Below are positions 55,029-64,000 of a stretch of 64,000 bases of DNA, one piece after another. Each line of letters begins with the position of its first letter. Position 1 is the first letter of the stretch. The position numbers and the translations under genes were made by a program. Source of the stretch: Neorhizobium alkalisoli (lineage in GTDB: Bacteria; Pseudomonadota; Alphaproteobacteria; Rhizobiales; Rhizobiaceae); NCBI RefSeq assembly GCF_007829835.1, contig NZ_VIWP01000004.1:186001-250000 (forward strand), in the 5' to 3' direction. The notes under the pieces are model-generated. The model was not told the DNA's origin. It was given only the letters and a program-made list of their open reading frames with translations, and did no database searches.

Positions 55029-55265
55029 ATGCCGACCCTTCTGATCTGGCACGGATACAAGTTTCGTTTCTACGCCCTTGATCGGGGAGAGCCGCCGCAT
55101 GTGCATGTCGTCAAGGACGGCAAGTCATTGAAGGTCTGGCTGGAGTCTGTAGCCGTGGCGAGGAACGTTGGGTACAATGAGCGGGAGATCGAGCGGCTGC
55201 TTGCCGTCATCGCGCAACACCGATCGGGTTGGATTGAGGCGTGGAATGACTTCTTTGGAATTTGA
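55029..55265 (+). CDS. DUF4160 protein, putative toxin-like partner
   Basis: 78 residues, DUF4160 signature: FRFYALDRGEPPHVHVVKDGKSLKVWLESVAVARNVGYNEREIERLLAVIAQHRSGWIEAWNDFFGI. DUF4160 genes usually sit before DUF2442 genes, as here, and the pair is listed among candidate toxin-antitoxin-like modules; no catalytic residue is evident. It starts 3 bp after pheS and its last 20 bp overlap the next gene. It is probably translated together with pheS. Confidence 0.85.
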   Translation: MPTLLIWHGYKFRFYALDRGEPPHVHVVKDGKSLKVWLESVAVARNVGYNEREIERLLAVIAQHRSGWIEAWNDFFGI

Positions 55266-55521
55266 AACCGAAGATATGCGCCCGGTAAAGGCCTGGTGCA
55301 CCGAGCACGAGGTGCATGTCACTCTCGCCGATGGTCGCACGATTTCAGCGCCGCTGTGGTGGTACCCGTTTCTGAGTGGTCTCGATGCTGAAGCACTGAA
55401 CGATATCGAGCTCATGTACGAAGGCATCTGGTGGTCGCGGGTCGATGAGGGGATTTCAGTGAAGAGCATGTTCCTTGGCTGGAAAGCACCCGGTGCCCAG
55501 GCTCCGGAGAAGGCGGCATAA
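55246..55521 (+). CDS. DUF2442 protein, partner of DUF4160
   Basis: 91 residues, DUF2442 signature: VHVTLADGRTISAPLWWYPFLSGLDAEALNDIELMYEGIWWSRVDEGISVKSMFLG. The ATG (55246) overlaps the DUF4160 gene by 20 bp, which fits tight co-expression of a pair. It could be an antitoxin-like or regulatory partner. Codon use looks like the neighbours. It continues into the GFA-family gene after 4 bp. Confidence 0.84.
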   Translation: MTSLEFETEDMRPVKAWCTEHEVHVTLADGRTISAPLWWYPFLSGLDAEALNDIELMYEGIWWSRVDEGISVKSMFLGWKAPGAQAPEKAA

Positions 55522-55525
55522 CCTC

Positions 55526-55945
55526 ATGACCCTTCATACCGGCGGATGCCGCTGCGGAGCGATCCGGTTCAAAGCGAGCGCCGAGCCTTTTTATACCAGC
55601 TATTGCCATTGCAGCGATTGCCGCCGCGCTAGCGGTGCGCCGGTCGCCGCCTTTGTCGGTTTCTACGCCGCGGATGTCCGTTACGAGGGCGCGACGGGCG
55701 CGACTTACGGCACGGCGCCCGTCAAGCGCAGCTTCTGCGCCACCTGCGGTGCGCCGATCGCCTATATGGACGAGCGGATTGCCGACCAGATCTTCTTTAT
55801 GCTCGGCGCCATGGATGCGCCGGAAAACTATCCGCCCCGCGTGCACGGTTATGTGCGCGAAGAGCTTCCCTATTTCCATCTCGACGACGGTTTGCCCCGC
55901 ATGGAAACCAATACTGCGCCGAGACCCGAAGGAGACATTGCATGA
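55526..55945 (+). CDS. GFA/CENP-V-family zinc protein
   Basis: 139 residues. Zinc cysteine motifs are [24 protein letters not shown] and FCATCGAPI, the layout of the glutathione-dependent formaldehyde-activating (GFA) and CENP-V-like family. Many members have unknown substrates; the glutathione role is only known for Gfa itself. Its ATG lies 4 bp after the DUF2442 stop and its end overlaps the pheT start by four bases (ATGA), so it is part of the pheST transcript. Confidence 0.88.
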   Translation: MTLHTGGCRCGAIRFKASAEPFYTSYCHCSDCRRASGAPVAAFVGFYAADVRYEGATGATYGTAPVKRSFCATCGAPIAYMDERIADQIFFMLGAMDAPENYPPRVHGYVREELPYFHLDDGLPRMETNTAPRPEGDIA

Positions 55946-58377
55946 AATTCACCCTCTCCTGGCTCAAGGATCATCTCGAAACCGATGCCACGCTCGACCA
56001 GATCTGCGAGCGCCTGACCGCGATCGGCCTCGAGGTCGAGGATGTCGATGACAAGGCGGCCTACAAGCCTTTCGTGGTCGCCAAAATCCTGTCGGCGGAA
56101 AAGCATCCAGAAGCTGACCGTCTGAAGGTCCTGTCGGTCGATGCCGGCCCTGACGTCAACGGCGGCAAGCCGCTGCAGATCGTCTGTGGCGCTCCGAATG
56201 CCCGCGCCGGCCTGGTTGGCGCTTTGGCGCGTCCGGGCGATTATGTTCCGGGCATCGATGTGACGCTCGGCGTCGGCAAAATCCGAGGCGTCGAAAGCCA
56301 CGGCATGATGTGCTCCGAAAAGGAGCTGAACATGTCCGACAATCACGACGGCATCATCGATCTGCCGCAGGACGCGCCGATCGGCACGTCCTTCGCCTCC
56401 TATGCCGGCCTCGATGATCCGATGATCGAGATCAACCTGACGCCGAACCGCCCGGACTGCACCTCGATCCACGGCATTGCCCGCGATCTGGCCGCCTCCG
56501 GCCTCGGCACGCTGAAGCCGCATGCAAAACCGTCCTTCAAGACGGAAGGGGAGACCTCGGTCGGCCTGTCGATCGATCTCGACGATGCAAAGCTTTGCCC
56601 CGGTTTCGGCCTGCGCCTCGTGCGCGGCGTCAAGAACGGCCCGAGCCCGGCCTGGATGCAGACGCGGCTGAAGGCGATCGGCCTTCGCCCGATCAATGCG
56701 CTGGTCGATATCACCAATTTCATGACCTTCGACCAGGGCCGCCCGATGCACGTCTTTGACGCCGCCAAGGTGAAGGGCGACCTCATCGTGCGCCGTGCCA
56801 AGGAAGGCGAGACCGTGTTGGCGCTCGACCAGCGCGAATACAAGCTCACTCCCAACAACGTCGTCATCGCCGATGACAACGGCGTCGAGTCGATCGGCGG
56901 CATCATGGGCGGCGAACATTCCGGCTGTGACGAAAACACCGTCGACGTGCTGATCGAAAGCGCCCTTTGGGATCCGATCAACATCGCGAAATCCGGCCGT
57001 ACGCTCGGCATCATCACCGATGCCCGTTACCGTTTCGAGCGCGGCGTCGATCCGGACTATATGGTCCCCGGCCTCGACCGCACCACGGAACTGGTTCTGG
57101 AACTCTGCGGCGGTACGCCTGCGGAAGCAAAGATCGTCGGTTACAAGCCTCATGCGGCAAAGACCGTCGATTTCCCCTTCTCGGAAGTCAAGCGCCTGAC
57201 CGGCCTTGACGTTTCGACCGAGGAAAGCCGCCATATCCTGACTCGTCTCGGCTTCCATGTCGAAGGTTCGGGCGAGCGCGTTTCCGTCACGGTTCCGTCC
57301 TGGCGTCCGGATGTCGATGGCAAGGCCGACCTCGTCGAGGAAGTCATGCGCATCCATGGCGTCGACCAGATCAAGCCGGAGCCGCTGGAAAAGCTCTCCA
57401 GCGTCAACGCAAAGATCCTCACCACGCTGCAGATCCGCACCCGCATCGCCAAGCGCGCGCTGGCCGCCCGAGGCATGCTGGAAGCCGTCACCTGGTCCTT
57501 CATTTCCGAAGCCCAGGCCAAGCTGTTCGGCGGGGGCGATCGCTCCCTGAAGCTCGCCAACCCAATCGCAGCCGACATGTCCGACATGCGACCGTCGCTC
57601 CTGCCGGGCCTGCTGGCCGCCGCCCAGCGCAATGCCGACAAGGGTTTTGGTGATGTGGCGATCTTCGAGGTTTCCGGCACCTATGAAACCGACACGCCCG
57701 AAGGCCAGCGCCGCGTTGCCGGTGGCATCCGTCGCGGCACTGCGTCCATCAACGGTGCTGGCCGCCTCTGGTCCAACAAGGACAAGGGCGGCGGCAAGCC
57801 GGTCGATGTCTATGATGCCAAGGCCGATGCGCTGGCGGTGATCGAGGCCTGCGGCCTGCCGATGGCCAATGTCCAGATCGAAAAGGGCGCGCCTTCCTGG
57901 TATCATCCGGGCCGTTCCGGCACGATCAAGATGGGCCCGAAAATCGTGCTCGGCTATTTCGGCGAATTCCATCCGAAGACGCTGGCAGCGCTCGACGTAT
58001 CTGGCGCGCTGGCCGGCTTTGAAGTTTATGTCGATGCCATGTCGGAACCGAAGAAGAAGGCGACCCGCACCAAGCCTGCACTTGAGCTTTCGCCCTTGCA
58101 GGTCGTCAAGCGCGACTTCGCCTTCGTCGTCGCAAGCGATGTCGAGGCCGGCGCAATCGTCAAGGCGGCCACCAGCGCAGACCGCAAGCTGATATCAGGC
58201 GTCAACGTTTTTGACGTCTTTGAAGGCGCATCTGTCGGCGAAGGCAAGAAGTCGGTCGCGATCGAAGTCCAGATCCAGCCGGTCGACAAGACCCTGACGG
58301 ACGAAGACTTCGAGGCGTTGACCGGCAAGATTGTCGCCAATGTCGAAAAGACGACGGGTGGTGTTCTGCGCGCCTAA
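55942..58377 (+). CDS. pheT: Phenylalanyl-tRNA synthetase beta subunit
   Basis: 811 residues. N-terminal [37 protein letters not shown], then the tRNA-binding (EMAP-like) domain [26 protein letters not shown]3/B4 with the editing site, B5 and the core, and the C-terminal FDX-ACB domain [26 protein letters not shown]. All segments are in place and in order. It starts inside the GFA gene (overlap 4 bp), so pheS-pheT remain one operon despite the insertion. It ends in a shared hairpin with the convergent tautomerase gene. Confidence 0.98.
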   Translation: MKFTLSWLKDHLETDATLDQICERLTAIGLEVEDVDDKAAYKPFVVAKILSAEKHPEADRLKVLSVDAGPDVNGGKPLQIVCGAPNARAGLVGALARPGDYVPGIDVTLGVGKIRGVESHGMMCSEKELNMSDNHDGIIDLPQDAPIGTSFASYAGLDDPMIEINLTPNRPDCTSIHGIARDLAASGLGTLKPHAKPSFKTEGETSVGLSIDLDDAKLCPGFGLRLVRGVKNGPSPAWMQTRLKAIGLRPINALVDITNFMTFDQGRPMHVFDAAKVKGDLIVRRAKEGETVLALDQREYKLTPNNVVIADDNGVESIGGIMGGEHSGCDENTVDVLIESALWDPINIAKSGRTLGIITDARYRFERGVDPDYMVPGLDRTTELVLELCGGTPAEAKIVGYKPHAAKTVDFPFSEVKRLTGLDVSTEESRHILTRLGFHVEGSGERVSVTVPSWRPDVDGKADLVEEVMRIHGVDQIKPEPLEKLSSVNAKILTTLQIRTRIAKRALAARGMLEAVTWSFISEAQAKLFGGGDRSLKLANPIAADMSDMRPSLLPGLLAAAQRNADKGFGDVAIFEVSGTYETDTPEGQRRVAGGIRRGTASINGAGRLWSNKDKGGGKPVDVYDAKADALAVIEACGLPMANVQIEKGAPSWYHPGRSGTIKMGPKIVLGYFGEFHPKTLAALDVSGALAGFEVYVDAMSEPKKKATRTKPALELSPLQVVKRDFAFVVASDVEAGAIVKAATSADRKLISGVNVFDVFEGASVGEGKKSVAIEVQIQPVDKTLTDEDFEALTGKIVANVEKTTGGVLRA

Positions 58378-58386
58378 CCGGCGCGC
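58368..58386. other. Hairpin containing both convergent stop codons
   Basis: GCGCGCC (58368-58374) / GGCGCGC (58380-58386), loop TAACC. The pheT TAA and the tautomerase TAG (read on the minus strand) fall inside or beside the loop; the two genes overlap by 4 bp. No T-run follows on either side. Confidence 0.5.
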
Positions 58387-58769
58387 TGGTACCGCCATTC
58401 CTGCGTCCTGCCGCCGTAACCATAGGAGGCGGCGCGGACATCCTGGACATAGATATAGCTTTCCTCGTGCAGATTGCCGAGGAGGGCTTCGAACCCTTCG
58501 AAGGCCGCCTTGATATAGGCGGCCTTTTCGCTTTTGGTATTCGTCTCGTCCGTGATCTTGATGTCGAAATAGACGCTCGACTTGCCTTGCTCGGCAAGCG
58601 TGCTTCCGCCGGCAATCCAGTCGCGCGGATCGACATAGTCGATGGCGATCGCCGTCACCGCCGGGTCCTTGCCGAGAATACGCTGGGTAAGCTCGATCAG
58701 CATGGTCGCGATCGCCCTGGTCATCGCATCGGAACGCTCGCCGCTGACTTTGACATTGAGAATAGGCAT
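58374..58769 (-). CDS. Tautomerase-superfamily protein (4-OT-like)
   Basis: 131 residues. The catalytic N-terminal proline is Pro2 ([51 protein letters not shown]), typical of 4-oxalocrotonate-tautomerase-like enzymes, doubled in length compared with the ~60-residue minimal form. ATG 58769 was chosen because it places Pro at position 2, with GGAG upstream; a start four codons earlier would bury it. The MarR regulator lies 42 bp upstream in the same direction and may control it. Substrate unknown. Confidence 0.88.
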   Translation of the reverse strand: MPILNVKVSGERSDAMTRAIATMLIELTQRILGKDPAVTAIAIDYVDPRDWIAGGSTLAEQGKSSVYFDIKITDETNTKSEKAAYIKAAFEGFEALLGNLHEESYIYVQDVRAASYGYGGRTQEWRYQRAG

Positions 58770-58811
58770 GTCTTTCTCCATTGATTAGCTATGCAACTAT
58801 ATGCGTAAACT

Positions 58812-59228
58812 TTACGGCAGCTTGCCGGTAATCGATCGTGCCTGCTGCACGAAGTCGCCAAATACGCCGTCGCCAAGATCCTGTTTCAGCCGCTTCGTAA
58901 CAGCGCCACTGGCGTCGTTGAGAGCATCCTTGATCGCGACTGCCGCGGGTGTCGGATGGATTTCCCATTCCCGCCCGTCCCGCTTGGTTGCCCGCCGCTC
59001 CAGAAGGCCGCGGGCGGCAAGCCCGTCCACCGCCCGTGTCGCAGTGGCGCGGGCGATCTTCAAAGTGTCGGCAAGCTCGCTATGCAGCATGCCCGGCTTT
59101 TCCAGCACCGCCCGCAGTGTGAATGCCTGCGATGGCGTCAGCTCGAAAGGCTTGAAGGCTTCCGTCCAGACGCGTTCCAGCTGGCGGGCAAGCGCGGTCG
59201 TGTTGAAGTAGAGGCAATGGTCGAACAT
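58812..59228 (-). CDS. MarR-family regulator
   Basis: 138 residues. A winged helix covers residues ~35-100: LTPSQAFTLRAVLEKPGMLHSELADTLKIARATATRAVDGLAARGLLERRATKRDGREWEIHPT, with a long dimerisation helix before and after. It lies 42 bp upstream of the tautomerase gene in the same direction, so it probably controls the pair. An AT-rich stretch lies upstream (59229-59270), with ATATGATTGCATAT at 59244-59257 as a possible operator dyad. Confidence 0.92.
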   Translation of the reverse strand: MFDHCLYFNTTALARQLERVWTEAFKPFELTPSQAFTLRAVLEKPGMLHSELADTLKIARATATRAVDGLAARGLLERRATKRDGREWEIHPTPAAVAIKDALNDASGAVTKRLKQDLGDGVFGDFVQQARSITGKLP

Positions 59229-59243
59229 GAACTCACAATATCA

Positions 59244-59257
59244 CATATGATTGCATA
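59244..59257 (-). promoter_or_regulatory. Possible MarR operator
   Basis: ATATGATTGCATAT, a near-palindrome (ATATG-N4-CATAT) 16 bp before the MarR gene. AT-rich palindromes of this type are normal for MarR autoregulation. Not confirmed. Confidence 0.4.
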
Positions 59258-59370
59258 TGCAATTATAAAATCAAAGCAGAAAACGCATTGTCTTGTCGTG
59301 ACGAAAACGGGTGGTTCAAAGCCGACTGCCGCGATAGTTTTCTGCCTGCAATAGCGATCGGGTAGGGGGC

Positions 59371-59988
59371 ATGCGCAAGCCGAATTCGATGAAAGGCCTG
59401 GAAGATCTCGGCCGGGCGCGACTGTCGAAGAATTTCTTCCTGCGCGATTTCCTGCATTCGGAAATCGCCGATTTCTATAGCATTCCGAATATCCCCGACG
59501 ATCCGGATCTCGCCATTGAGGCTGGCCAGCATCTCTGCGAGGAACTCCTGGAGCCGCTGCAGGCGACATTCGGCCGTCTGCATATCCGCTCGGGCTATCG
59601 CTCAGCGCAGGTCAACGAATTTGGCAATCGCAACGATCTCAATTGCTCGACCAATGCCAGCACGGCGGCGGACCACATCTGGGACCGCCGCGACGAACAC
59701 GGCTTTATGGGGGCTACCGCCTGCATCGTCATTCCCTGGCTGATCGATACTCACAAGAATGAAGGTGATTGGCAGAAGCTGGCATGGTGGATCCATGACA
59801 AGCTGCCCTATGCTTCACTCTGCTTCTTCCCGACACTTTGGGCCTTCAACATCCAGTGGCACGAGCGTCCTACCCGCCGGATCATGAGTTACGTTGCCCC
59901 GCGCGGCGTGCTGACCAAGCCTGGCATTGCCAATCATGACGGCGATCACTCGGCTCTCTACGAAGGTTTTCCGGCCCTGGTGCGGTAG
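59371..59988 (+). CDS. Peptidase M15-like protein of unknown function
   Basis: 205 residues, no signal peptide. RLSKNFFLRDFLHSEIADFYSIPNIPDDPDLAIEAGQHLCEELLEPLQATFGRLHIRSGYRSAQVNEFG strongly resembles the start of M15A-type (D-Ala-D-Ala carboxypeptidase-like) domains: a helix pair and the RSGYRS..VN strand. The expected SxHxxGxAxD is replaced by TAADHIWDRRDEHGFMGATACIV, so the zinc site is not obvious. It could be a degenerate or repurposed member. It is a single gene flanked by divergent regulators and an NTF2-like gene. Confidence 0.65.
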   Translation: MRKPNSMKGLEDLGRARLSKNFFLRDFLHSEIADFYSIPNIPDDPDLAIEAGQHLCEELLEPLQATFGRLHIRSGYRSAQVNEFGNRNDLNCSTNASTAADHIWDRRDEHGFMGATACIVIPWLIDTHKNEGDWQKLAWWIHDKLPYASLCFFPTLWAFNIQWHERPTRRIMSYVAPRGVLTKPGIANHDGDHSALYEGFPALVR

Positions 59989-59997
59989 CCGCCGGTG

Positions 59998-60357
59998 TCA
60001 CGAATGAAGGTGGTAGATCTTGTTGACGATCACCCAGCGCCCCTCGATCTTCAGCAGGGAAAGGTAATCGGAAAACCGCATGCCGGCATAATCGTCGACG
60101 ATCTTCACCGAGGCGGCTGTGCCGGTGACGTCCAGCGTCTCGATCTGCAGAAGCGGCTGTGCATCGGCCGGGGCTGCCTCGTGTGACGAAACCTCGGCGA
60201 TGAAATCATCCAGCGAAAGCCATTCGATCTTGCCATCGTAATTGCCGATGATCGAGGCCTTTGGATGAAAGGCCTTGCGCAACGCGCCCGCATGCGCCCG
60301 TGCCATCCCGTCGACATAGAGATGGACCACCGCCTGTACTGCTTGTTCCTCGGACAT
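59998..60357 (-). CDS. NTF2-like (SnoaL/lumazine-binding-like) small protein
   Basis: 119 residues: AVQAVVHLYVDGMARAHAGALRKAFHPKASIIGNYDGKIEWLSLDDFIAEVSSHEAAPADAQPLLQIETLDVTGTAASVKIVDDYAGMRFSDYLSLLKIEGRWVIVNKIYHLH. This is the NTF2-like fold, closest to the putative lumazine-binding family. Substrate or ligand unknown. It converges with the M15-like gene (9 bp apart) and lies downstream of the aldo/keto reductase in the same direction, 107 bp away. Confidence 0.86.
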   Translation of the reverse strand: MSEEQAVQAVVHLYVDGMARAHAGALRKAFHPKASIIGNYDGKIEWLSLDDFIAEVSSHEAAPADAQPLLQIETLDVTGTAASVKIVDDYAGMRFSDYLSLLKIEGRWVIVNKIYHLHS

Positions 60358-60464
60358 CGCGAGCCCTCCCAGACTGTTATGATGCTAACATAGGGATGTT
60401 CCGCGCCAAGTCTATGAACGGTCGGCCAGCTTCAAAAAAGCTGGCCGAACCGGATCTCGGCTGT

Positions 60465-61514
<1,050 letters not shown>

Positions 61515-61554
61515 CTAAATCGGGGTTAAGAAAATCGCTGCAATCCTGTGCGGC

Positions 61555-61575
61555 TTGTTCTAACATATAGAACAA
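61555..61575. promoter_or_regulatory. LysR-type operator overlapping the regulator start codon
   Basis: TTGTTCTA-N5-TAGAACAA, a perfect 8-5-8 inverted repeat whose last A is the first base of the LysR ATG (61575). It contains a T-N11-A core, the usual LysR-box form, and lies between the divergent regulator and aldo/keto reductase genes. Confidence 0.65.
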
Positions 61576-62465
61576 TGAACCGCACCCAGCTTTCTCAATT
61601 GGTGGTATTCGCCGCCGTCGCCGAAGCCCGCAGCTTTCGCGGCGCGGCGCTCGAACTCGGCATAGCACCGTCCGCGATCAGCCATGCCATCACATCGCTG
61701 GAAGCAAGCCTCGGCCTGCGCCTGCTGGCAAGAACGACCCGCAGCGTTGCACCGACCGAAGAGGGGCGCCTGCTGCTTGAAACGCTCGGTCCCGCACTGG
61801 GCGATATTGGCGCGACTTTGGACGGGCTGGCCGAACGGGATGGCCGGCCGGCCGGTCCTCTGCGCATTACCATGCCGCGGCTGGCCGCTGACGAGGTCGT
61901 CGTGCCCCGCATCGGTGCCTTCCTCAGGCTTTATCCGGATATCGAACTGGAAGTGACGACCGACGACCGCTTCGAGGATATCGTCGCCGGCGGTTACGAT
62001 GCCGGCTTGCGGCTCGGCGAACATCTGGAGGCGGATATGATCGCGGTGCGGGCTAGCGGTCGCTGGCGCGGCGCTGTGGTCGGCGCGCCTTCCTATTTCG
62101 AAAATCATCCGATTCCCCGCCACCCGCGCGACCTGATCCAGCACCGCTGCATCCGCCGCCGTTTCACCAGCGGACATCTTTATCGCTGGGAACTGGAAAA
62201 GGCCGGCAAAACGATCGTCGTGGATGTCGAAGGCCCGCTCATTCTTTCCGATCAGAGCCTGATCCGCAGGGCAGCCATCGATGGTGCCGGGCTCGCATTC
62301 ATCTTCGACCAGCGCATTTTCGAGGATATCCGCGAAGGGCGGCTTATCCGTGTGCTGGAAGACTGGTGCGAGCCCTTTGACGGCTTCTACATCTACTATC
62401 CGTCGCGGCGCCAGATGCGTCCGGCGCTGCGGGCTTTCGTGGATTTCTTCCGTCACGCGGAATAG
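61575..62465 (+). CDS. LysR-family regulator
   Basis: 296 residues. The N-terminal HTH is QLSQLVVFAAVAEARSFRGAALELGIAPSAISHAITSLEASLGLRLLARTTRSVAPTEEGRLLLE; the C-terminal periplasmic-binding-like effector domain runs from ~90 (GPLRITMPRLAADEVV). It matches the AKR-regulating type of LysR proteins often found beside aldo/keto reductases. ATG 61575 was chosen over an in-frame upstream codon; it overlaps the dyad at 61555-61575. Two aldo/keto reductase genes flank it on both sides. Confidence 0.93.
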   Translation: MNRTQLSQLVVFAAVAEARSFRGAALELGIAPSAISHAITSLEASLGLRLLARTTRSVAPTEEGRLLLETLGPALGDIGATLDGLAERDGRPAGPLRITMPRLAADEVVVPRIGAFLRLYPDIELEVTTDDRFEDIVAGGYDAGLRLGEHLEADMIAVRASGRWRGAVVGAPSYFENHPIPRHPRDLIQHRCIRRRFTSGHLYRWELEKAGKTIVVDVEGPLILSDQSLIRRAAIDGAGLAFIFDQRIFEDIREGRLIRVLEDWCEPFDGFYIYYPSRRQMRPALRAFVDFFRHAE

Positions 62466-62485
62466 AAATCGCTAGTAACGTCGGC

Positions 62486-63436
62486 TCAGGCGCCGGCTTC
62501 GTTGAGCAGGGCCATCTGCGCGTCGGTGAGCTTGAGATTGCCGGCGGCGATCATCGCTTCCAACTGGTTGATGCTGGTGGCGCTGGCGATCGGCGCGGTA
62601 ATCCCCGGCCGTGCGGCGACCCAGGCAATCGCGATCGAGGCAAGGCTGGCGCCGGTCTCGGCCGCGACCGTATCCATGGCGCTGAGGATCTTCAGCCCCT
62701 TGTCATTGATATAGTCGGGAATGCGGTAACCGCGCGCCTTGCCCTCGGCATCTTCCGGCTTGCGGTATTTGCCGGTCAGGAAGCCGGCGGCCAGCGCGTA
62801 ATAGCTGATGACGCCGATATCTTCGGCCATGCAGAGATCCGCAATCGGGCCTTCGAACGTGTCGCGGGTATAGAGGTTATATTCCGGCTGCAGCACGTCG
62901 TAACGCGGCAGGCCGCCTGCCTTCGCCGCATCGAGCGATGCCTTCAGCTGCTCGGCGCTGAAATTCGAGCAGCCGATCGAGCGCACCTTGCCCGCGTCCT
63001 TGAGTTTTGCCAGCGCGCCGAGTGTTTCTTCGTGCGGCGTGCTGTCATCGGGGAAATGCGACAGGTAGAGATCGATATAGTCGGTCTGCAGCCGCTTCAG
63101 CGAAAGCTCGACTGCTTCCGCGACCCAATGGGCCTTCAGCTTGTTGTTCTCACCCATCGAAGGATGGCCGAATTTGGTGACGATGATCGCCTTGTCGCGG
63201 GAAACGCCGCCGCGCTTCAGCCACTTGCCGATCACGGTCTCGCTTTCGCCGCCGACATGGCCCGGCACCCATTTGGAATAGACGTCGGCCGTATCGATCG
63301 TGTTGAAACCGGCGTCGAAAAAACGGTCGAGCAGGTCGAACGAGGTCTTTTCGTCCGCCGTCCAGCCGAACACGTTGCCGCCGAAAACGATGGGCGAAAT
63401 GGAAAGGCCGGTCCGGCCGAGTGCGCGCAGCTCCAT
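62486..63436 (-). CDS. Aldo/keto reductase (second)
   Basis: 316 residues, TIM barrel. MELRALGRTGLSISPIVFGGNVFGWTADE, FNTIDTADVYSKWVPG (Asp, Tyr) and VTKFGHPSMGENNKLKAHW (Lys) give the catalytic set, and TAPIASATSINQLEAMIAAGNLKLTDAQM the cofactor loop. It belongs to a different branch from the AKR at 60465. It converges with the LysR gene (20 bp apart) and diverges from the Gfo/Idh/MocA gene. Substrate unknown. Confidence 0.93.
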   Translation of the reverse strand: MELRALGRTGLSISPIVFGGNVFGWTADEKTSFDLLDRFFDAGFNTIDTADVYSKWVPGHVGGESETVIGKWLKRGGVSRDKAIIVTKFGHPSMGENNKLKAHWVAEAVELSLKRLQTDYIDLYLSHFPDDSTPHEETLGALAKLKDAGKVRSIGCSNFSAEQLKASLDAAKAGGLPRYDVLQPEYNLYTRDTFEGPIADLCMAEDIGVISYYALAAGFLTGKYRKPEDAEGKARGYRIPDYINDKGLKILSAMDTVAAETGASLASIAIAWVAARPGITAPIASATSINQLEAMIAAGNLKLTDAQMALLNEAGA

Positions 63437-63590
63437 GATAGTCTCCAGATTTTCAGGTGCGTGGGTGGTCTTGAGGAAGGAAGCCCAGATTAACTCTTGA
63501 TCCCTATGGGGCCAGTCTTATTTTGCGCGAAGGGCCGATTTTTCAACCACCCGCAATACCGGCCACAAAACCCCTTCACGGAGAGAGCCC

Positions 63591-64000
63591 ATGCTGCGTT
63601 TCGGAATCCTGTCGACCGCCAAGATCGGCCGCGATGCGGTGATGCCGGCCATCCAGGATGCGGAAAACTGCGTCGTCACGGCCGTCGCCAGCCGCGATCT
63701 CGCCAAGGCGCGCGCCCTTGCCGACCGTTTTGGCGCGCCGCACGCTTTTGGCACTTACGAGGAAATGCTGGCCTCGGATGTCATCGACGCGGTCTATATT
63801 CCGCTGCCGACCAGCCAGCATGTCGAATGGGCCCGCAAAGCCGCCAAGGCCGGCAAGCATGTGCTGGTCGAAAAGCCGCTGGCGCTGAAGGCGGAAGAGA
63901 TCGAGGCGCTGATCAGCACGCGCAATACGGCGCGGGTGCTGATCTCCGAAGCCTTCATGGTCACCTATGCCCCCGTCTGGCTGAAAGTGCGCGAGCTTCT
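63591..64000 (+). CDS. Gfo/Idh/MocA-family oxidoreductase (3' truncated by window)
   Basis: The first 136 residues only. [48 protein letters not shown] is the Rossmann cofactor fold, and [11 protein letters not shown] is the EKP motif whose Lys takes part in catalysis. Members oxidise or reduce sugars, inositol or related compounds; the substrate is unreadable here. ATG 63591 follows GGAGAG. The frame is open to the window end. Confidence 0.9.
   Translation, partial: MLRFGILSTAKIGRDAVMPAIQDAENCVVTAVASRDLAKARALADRFGAPHAFGTYEEMLASDVIDAVYIPLPTSQHVEWARKAAKAGKHVLVEKPLALKAEEIEALISTRNTARVLISEAFMVTYAPVWLKVREL

Noticed and set aside
55870..57972. A 700-codon minus-strand frame over pheT.
   Set aside because: Shadow frame; pheT on the plus strand is complete and conserved.

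Overview
The window is a 64 kb stretch of a GC-rich alphaproteobacterial chromosome, almost certainly from the Rhizobiaceae (Rhizobium/Agrobacterium/Neorhizobium group). The supporting signs are an Irr-type iron control element in front of mbfA, RirA-type TGA-N9-TCA motifs, a CtrA-type TTAA-N7-TTAA motif, an Agrobacterium-ctp-like tad pilus locus, rhizobial palindromic intergenic elements and a transglutaminase-like BTLCP protein. No rRNA, CRISPR array, insertion sequence or prophage was seen. There are two tRNAs, Ser(GGA) and Leu(CAG). Both ends cut genes: a nucleotide-sugar epimerase on the left and a Gfo/Idh/MocA oxidoreductase on the right.

Left part (1-15.7 kb). A secreted RTX protein with a HasA-like N-terminal region lies behind two RirA-type motifs. 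tRNA-Ser, a small membrane protein and MsrA follow. A nucleoside uptake and salvage block comes next: a BmpA-type binding protein, a strong hairpin, a double-ABC ATPase, two permeases, cytidine deaminase, purine nucleoside phosphorylase, deoC and deoA. On the other strand, deoB-add-upp complete the route from imported nucleosides to bases, ribose/deoxyribose phosphates and acetaldehyde + glyceraldehyde-3-phosphate. A retropepsin-like protease and a rhizobial palindromic repeat separate the two arms.

15.8-28.4 kb is a tad/Flp pilus island. TadE/TadG-like minor pilins and a stand-alone pilus-N-domain protein are on the minus strand. The plus strand carries Flp pilin, prepilin peptidase CpaA, CpaB, secretin CpaC, CpaD, CpaE, ATPase CpaF, TadB and TadC. 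A TadD-like TPR lipoprotein is on the minus strand, separated from tadC by a YcxB-like gene. 28.5-48 kb is ordinary chromosome: leucyl aminopeptidase/MarR/NlpC-P60, tRNA-Leu, a SelW-like protein, a diguanylate cyclase, LepA, three MFS transporters with XRE or TetR regulators, two alpha/beta or HAD hydrolases, several small proteins, an orphan TRAP binding protein and the Irr-type iron exporter gene mbfA.

48-64 kb holds a HisKA_2 sensor kinase, BTLCP, an alpha/beta hydrolase and the translation block infC (AUU start)-rpmI-rplT. A kinase-like gene follows, then pheS and pheT. The pheS-pheT pair is interrupted by a DUF4160-DUF2442 pair (toxin-antitoxin-like) and a GFA-family gene. The right end has a MarR-tautomerase unit, an M15-like protein, two aldo/keto reductases and a LysR regulator whose start codon overlaps a perfect 8-5-8 dyad. 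The most unusual observations are the HasA/RTX fusion with its paired iron boxes, the insertion in pheST, the CtrA-type box in front of an unknown 79-residue protein, and a 55-residue small protein with its own ribosome binding site and terminator. All family names come from reading the translated sequence; no database search was run.
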